Origin: Paludibacter sp. UBA5753
Lineage (GTDB): Bacteria > Bacteroidota > Bacteroidia > Bacteroidales > Paludibacteraceae
Assembly (NCBI GenBank): GCA_002427615.1
Contig: DIFH01000113.1
Location: 18,934-28,675 of the forward strand
Length of the DNA: 9,742 bases
Direction of reading: 5' to 3'
Position 1 is the first letter of the stretch; every line of letters begins with the position of its first letter. The notes under the pieces were generated by a model that did not search any database, was not told the DNA's origin, and saw nothing but the letters and a program-made list of their open reading frames with translations. This document shows, piece by piece, positions 8,101 through 9,742 of this stretch. A program made the position numbers and the translations under genes.

Positions 8101-8543
8101 TTTATATCAGTTACAGTTCCAGTTTTAAGTCCTTTTATCAATACTGTAGCTCCAATGACGGGTTCACCTTTAGAGTCGGTTACTAAGCCGGTTATTTTTT
8201 TTCGAGTCGTGGTAGAATTTGAATTCTCACTTCCTTTTTTTTCAATCAGATACAATTTGTTGTTTTTTATTTCAAAACTAACATTTGTTCCGCTTAATAA
8301 TTGCGTTAACGCATCTTCAACATTAATTGAAGTTACGCTAATGCTAACTTTTCGGTTCACATCAACCAATTGTTCACTAAACACTAGTGATAGCCTAGTT
8401 TGTTGTTTAATGGAATTCAACACTTTCTCAAAAGGGACATTCTTGTACGAAAGCGTAACTTTCTGTGCGGTTACATACATTGTAACAGCGAGCAGAAAAA
8501 AGGAAAGCAAAATAATTTTGGTAATAAATCCTGTTTTTTTCAT
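5130..8543 (-). CDS. SusC/RagA-family TonB-dependent outer-membrane transporter with N-terminal STN signalling domain
   Basis: This 1137-residue outer-membrane beta-barrel should import oligosaccharides using TonB/ExbBD energy. Domains in order: a signal peptide (cleavage near TA-QK, ~26/27); an STN (secretin/TonB short N-terminal) domain at ~28-103, with VTLSYKNVPFEKVLNSIKQQ at its start; a carboxypeptidase-D regulatory-like beta-sandwich at ~116-190 (ITGLVTDSKGEPVIGATV); a TonB-box-like stretch LDEVVVVGYG (192-201); a plug at ~205-335 including IIVDGVPV (267-274) and TSIYGSRAAGGVVLITTKRG (315-334); and a barrel to the C-terminus, which ends in phenylalanine (GIDVKF) as expected for an outer-membrane barrel. 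The STN domain makes it longer than many SusC homologues and marks it as a transducer able to signal to a FecR-type anti-sigma factor, which is encoded directly upstream. It starts the structural operon: the SusD-like gene follows by 47 bases. The start is well placed ahead of a clean signal peptide. Confidence 0.96.
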   Translation of the reverse strand: MKKTGFITKIILLSFFLLAVTMYVTAQKVTLSYKNVPFEKVLNSIKQQTRLSLVFSEQLVDVNRKVSISVTSINVEDALTQLLSGTNVSFEIKNNKLYLIEKKGSENSNSTTTRKKITGLVTDSKGEPVIGATVLIKGLKTGTVTDINGLFSIESNTSSQIQVSYLGYISQTIDINDRSNYNITLAEDAKSLDEVVVVGYGSVKKGDLTGAISSVKMDDLPKEGSTTLAQMLKGQIPGVSFTQTSSQPGGAVWMQIRGAAAGASPLIIVDGVPVSTMWEPGTGLNFGKGDKESVLDNINPDDIQDIQILKDASATSIYGSRAAGGVVLITTKRGSSDEKLNISLKSSYTTQWIAKKPEVMNPVSYMQASNESQLERWMQKQGYYPWGTLPPSENINDMRKAYEDAGQKWNYATDEISNFTGGTDWYDAITRSGEIQDHSLSITGGTKKSSYLVSLGYMGNKGIVKNNDYSRTSGRMSFDQTFSKYIKGGISTSYSLIKSNDVPISGASGSTTLFMAARKYDPTIPIKDENGNYALGKIYGLSQNPASILEASMQTKKDNIMASAYLDIMPFNGLTIKTTVGYDRKFANVGAYFPMTTQEGINAGGGVAKIADSNLTNNYVNIMATYNIKFAESHDLTLMAGWEYQEVDNESLSGENRGFPYDGVKWYNLELGTYEKPIVNSERNTGQNASLISRLNYSYKGRYLLTANFRRDGSSNFAANKQWGNFGGASVAWRINEESFLKSAEWLSNLKLRAGVGITGNAGSLTGTRTFYRPGYDYYFNNKLTSGIVLASLGNPDLSWESQRDINIGLDFGFFNNKVGGSVDIYKRTIFDRIGTKNLMSYQEINTLNYNTERIDNTSGIDLSLYGNLVKNNKFSWRSQFTFTYYRDYSSKRDPSEILDINMPATNADWNDVWSYAADGLIRPGETVSYMPGALPGSIKIKDIDGYLYDAEGKLVRDADGRPKYLGEPDGKLDNADLVIIHNKTPMPFSWSNSFTYKNFDLNVYMYGKLNVYKNTDYLVNIAYGPYEGTNTSPYFVDRFTWNNTTSKIPAFTQNTSSNYGYGNYFMEDAWFIRLDNITLGYTLPKKLTKSVAQSIRFYGSVKNIFTITPYSGYDPEYDVYLYPSTASFNFGIDVKF

Positions 8544-8623
8544 GCATTTATTGCTTTAAGATTAATTTTTTTGTTGTGTTCATAGTAAACACACGACATT
8601 TAAAAAGGTATGAGTCATTTTTG
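8544..8623 (-). promoter_or_regulatory. Leader and probable promoter region of the susC-like operon
   Basis: A terminator lies just upstream, so the structural operon needs its own promoter, and these 80 bases are the likely place. Two weak candidates can be read on the minus strand. TACCTTTT (8603-8610) is one base from the Bacteroidota -7 box TAnnTTTG but lacks a clear -33 TTTG. The pair TGACTC (8612-8617) and CGT (8593-8595), 16 bases apart, has ECF-like -35/-10 spacing. Neither matches a consensus I can vouch for. The A-rich bases 8561-8578 on the minus strand are a plausible translation-enhancing leader. The ECF option fits the FecR/STN context, but that is inference. Confidence 0.35.
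8576..8592. repeat. 7-bp inverted repeat in the susC-like leader
   Basis: On the plus strand GTGTTCA (8576-8582), a 3-base spacer (TAG) and TAAACAC (8586-8592) form an inverted repeat with one mismatch. On the minus-strand RNA that mismatch becomes a G-U pair, giving a 7-bp hairpin with a 3-base loop, 33 bases before the SusC-like start codon. It could be a small operator or a 5'-UTR hairpin; chance is also possible at this length in AT-rich DNA. Confidence 0.4.
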
Positions 8624-8676
8624 AAAAAAAAAACCTGCTGATTAAAAGTGTGAACACACACAGATAATCAACAGGT
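8624..8676 (-). terminator. Rho-independent terminator after the anti-sigma factor gene
   Basis: Arms 8634-8644 and 8665-8675 form an 11-bp stem (12 with the pair 8633/8676). In the minus-strand RNA it is fully paired with one G-U (CCUGUUGAUUA with UAAUCAGCAGG). The 20-base loop contains its own small GUGU/ACAC-type hairpin. The stem is followed directly by ten consecutive U (A run at 8624-8633 on the plus strand). It lies 33 bases past the FecR-like stop codon. The U-run is present only on the minus-strand side, so it acts on the regulator transcript. This isolates the anti-sigma gene from the SusC-like operon, unless read-through occurs. Confidence 0.88.
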
Positions 8677-8708
8677 CATTTCAGCACCCCTTAAAAAATA
8701 TAGATGTT

Positions 8709-9695
8709 CTATTTTAGAGTCGACACTTCATAATTATTAGTGCCTTTTGGTGTAAAACTGATTTTTGAGACCTTCTCTAAATCCAGAAGTATTTCTTTCG
8801 CATTAACTCGACTAGTTGAAATACTAAATTTATAATTCAAAAGCGAAGAATCACTCATAATAAATTGCACTTCATATTGACGTTCAAGTGTCTTTAAAAT
8901 ATCTTTAAGTGGAGTTCTATAAAAATTTAGACTTTTAGTTCTCCATGCAGTATGCAAAGTCATATCTTCAATTACATTCACTGTACATATTCCTGAATTC
9001 TTGTCGTAATCTGCATTCTCGCCTACCTTTAATGGATATATCTTACTATTCTTGTCTGCAATATTTACACTGCCTTCTTCAAGTGAAACTGTAATTTTAT
9101 TATCAGTGGGGTATGCTTTTGCATTAAATTTAGTACCGGTCACTTTCACTTTGATTTCATTCAAATTCACAATAAAAGGTCTTCCGATTTCCTTAGCCAC
9201 AGAAAAATATCCTTCACCGGTAAGTTTTACGTTCCTGCTAAAAAGGCCGAATGATTTAGGATACTCTAACGTTGAACCAGAATTAAGTTGAACAATCGTT
9301 CCATCTTGAAGTACTACCTGAACCTGTTCCCCGTAAGGCACGACTACTTCAGCCATTTCTTCACTTGAAAACACCCCCGTACGATTAGCCACAAATGTAA
9401 AAGCACCTGCTAAAAAAATAAAAGGAATAATAACCGCAGCTGCCACCCGGAAACGAAAAGTTCGAACCCTCATTTTTAGTTGAGATATAAATTTCACTTT
9501 CATCCTTTCAGTTGGGATTTCATGATCAGACCATTCTGTAATAATCTTTTCATTCAGTAAATACGATTCCCGGTCGTAGCGCTGTGAGAAATATTCATGC
9601 CCCTCGTCGGTTGCAAACCATGCAGCTACGTGACGAGCCTCGTCCGGTGATGCGTTTTTTGAAAGCACCTTATCAATAATTTTCGGATCCATCAT
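8709..9695 (-). CDS. FecR-family anti-sigma factor (inner-membrane, with DUF4974-like C-terminal domain)
   Basis: FecR-like proteins bind an ECF sigma factor through a cytoplasmic N-terminus and receive a signal from the STN domain of an outer-membrane transducer through the periplasmic part. This 328-residue protein shows that order: a cytoplasmic helical region (1-80) with A-x-x-W-F-A-T-D (24-30); a single transmembrane helix (~83-103, AAAVIIPFIFLAGAFTFVA); the FecR domain (~115-212), with VPYGEQVQVVLQDGTIVQLN (119-138), GEGYFSVAK (160-168) and VKVTGTKFNAKAY (183-195); and a C-terminal STN-like DUF4974 domain (~255-325, LNFYRTPLKDILKTLERQY). Length and architecture are normal for Bacteroidota. 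Two adjacent ATGs (9693-9695 and 9690-9692) make the exact start ambiguous by one codon. The adjacent SusC-like protein with an STN domain is its probable signalling partner. The cognate sigma factor gene is expected upstream, beyond the right edge. Confidence 0.94.
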   Translation of the reverse strand: MMDPKIIDKVLSKNASPDEARHVAAWFATDEGHEYFSQRYDRESYLLNEKIITEWSDHEIPTERMKVKFISQLKMRVRTFRFRVAAAVIIPFIFLAGAFTFVANRTGVFSSEEMAEVVVPYGEQVQVVLQDGTIVQLNSGSTLEYPKSFGLFSRNVKLTGEGYFSVAKEIGRPFIVNLNEIKVKVTGTKFNAKAYPTDNKITVSLEEGSVNIADKNSKIYPLKVGENADYDKNSGICTVNVIEDMTLHTAWRTKSLNFYRTPLKDILKTLERQYEVQFIMSDSSLLNYKFSISTSRVNAKEILLDLEKVSKISFTPKGTNNYEVSTLK

Positions 9696-9742
9696 ATTGG
9701 ATATATATTTTAATACCTATTAATTCTACTTTGACAGATTCT
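9696..9742 (-). other. Upstream stub before the anti-sigma factor; cannot be resolved
   Basis: Only 47 bases remain. On the minus strand one frame is open from the right edge to a TAA at 9710-9712 (RICQSRINRY), which could be the last codons of the expected ECF sigma factor gene, ending 14 bases before the FecR-like start. Ten residues are too few to identify a family, and non-coding upstream DNA is equally possible. Confidence 0.25.

Noticed and set aside
8155..8559. 134-codon open frame on the plus strand opposite the SusC-like N-terminus
   Set aside because: It lies antisense to the signal peptide, STN and carboxypeptidase-like domains of a clearly real gene, and its translation resembles no family I know.
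9710..9742. Possible last codons of an ECF sigma factor gene at the right edge
   Set aside because: Only ten residues are visible (RICQSRINRY then stop). The context suggests it but the sequence cannot show it, so it was not called as a CDS.
1..9742. Search for CRISPR arrays, tRNA genes, transposases, integrases, or phase-variation invertible promoters
   Set aside because: No regularly spaced repeats, tRNA-like cloverleaf, transposase/recombinase motifs or long inverted repeats flanking a promoter were found by eye.

Overview
The window looks like part of a Bacteroidota chromosome, probably Bacteroidales. It is AT-rich. Every gene lies on the minus strand, and the set is a SusC-like/SusD-like pair, surface lipoproteins and a FecR-type anti-sigma factor. 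This is the layout of a polysaccharide utilization locus (PUL) under ECF-sigma/anti-sigma control.

In transcription order (right to left) the window holds: a 47-base upstream stub (9696-9742); a FecR-like membrane anti-sigma factor (8709-9695); a strong intrinsic terminator (8624-8676) and a short leader with an inverted repeat (8544-8623); a TonB-dependent SusC-like transporter with an N-terminal STN signalling domain (5130-8543); a SusD-like glycan-binding lipoprotein (3571-5082); a right-handed beta-helix lipoprotein (1797-3524), the only candidate glycan-degrading enzyme here; a lipoprotein with two BACON-like domains and a C-terminal jelly-roll-like region (711-1790); a stem-loop (654-689); and the first ~189 codons of a secreted protein with a jelly-roll-like N-terminus (1-568), cut by the left edge. 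Of the two ends, only the left one visibly cuts a gene.

Inferred working: the SusD-like and BACON lipoproteins capture a polysaccharide at the surface, and the beta-helix protein may cleave or bind it. The SusC-like barrel imports the product with TonB energy. Ligand binding is probably signalled by the STN domain to the periplasmic FecR domain, releasing an ECF sigma factor expected just beyond the right edge. The terminator separates the regulator transcript from the structural operon, so the PUL genes probably have their own promoter at 8544-8623. The substrate cannot be read from this window.

No tRNA, rRNA, CRISPR, insertion sequence or integrase was seen. The least explained items are the beta-helix protein, the BACON/jelly-roll lipoprotein and the truncated secreted protein. 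I do not see a wholly new system; the window is best read as an uncharacterised PUL.
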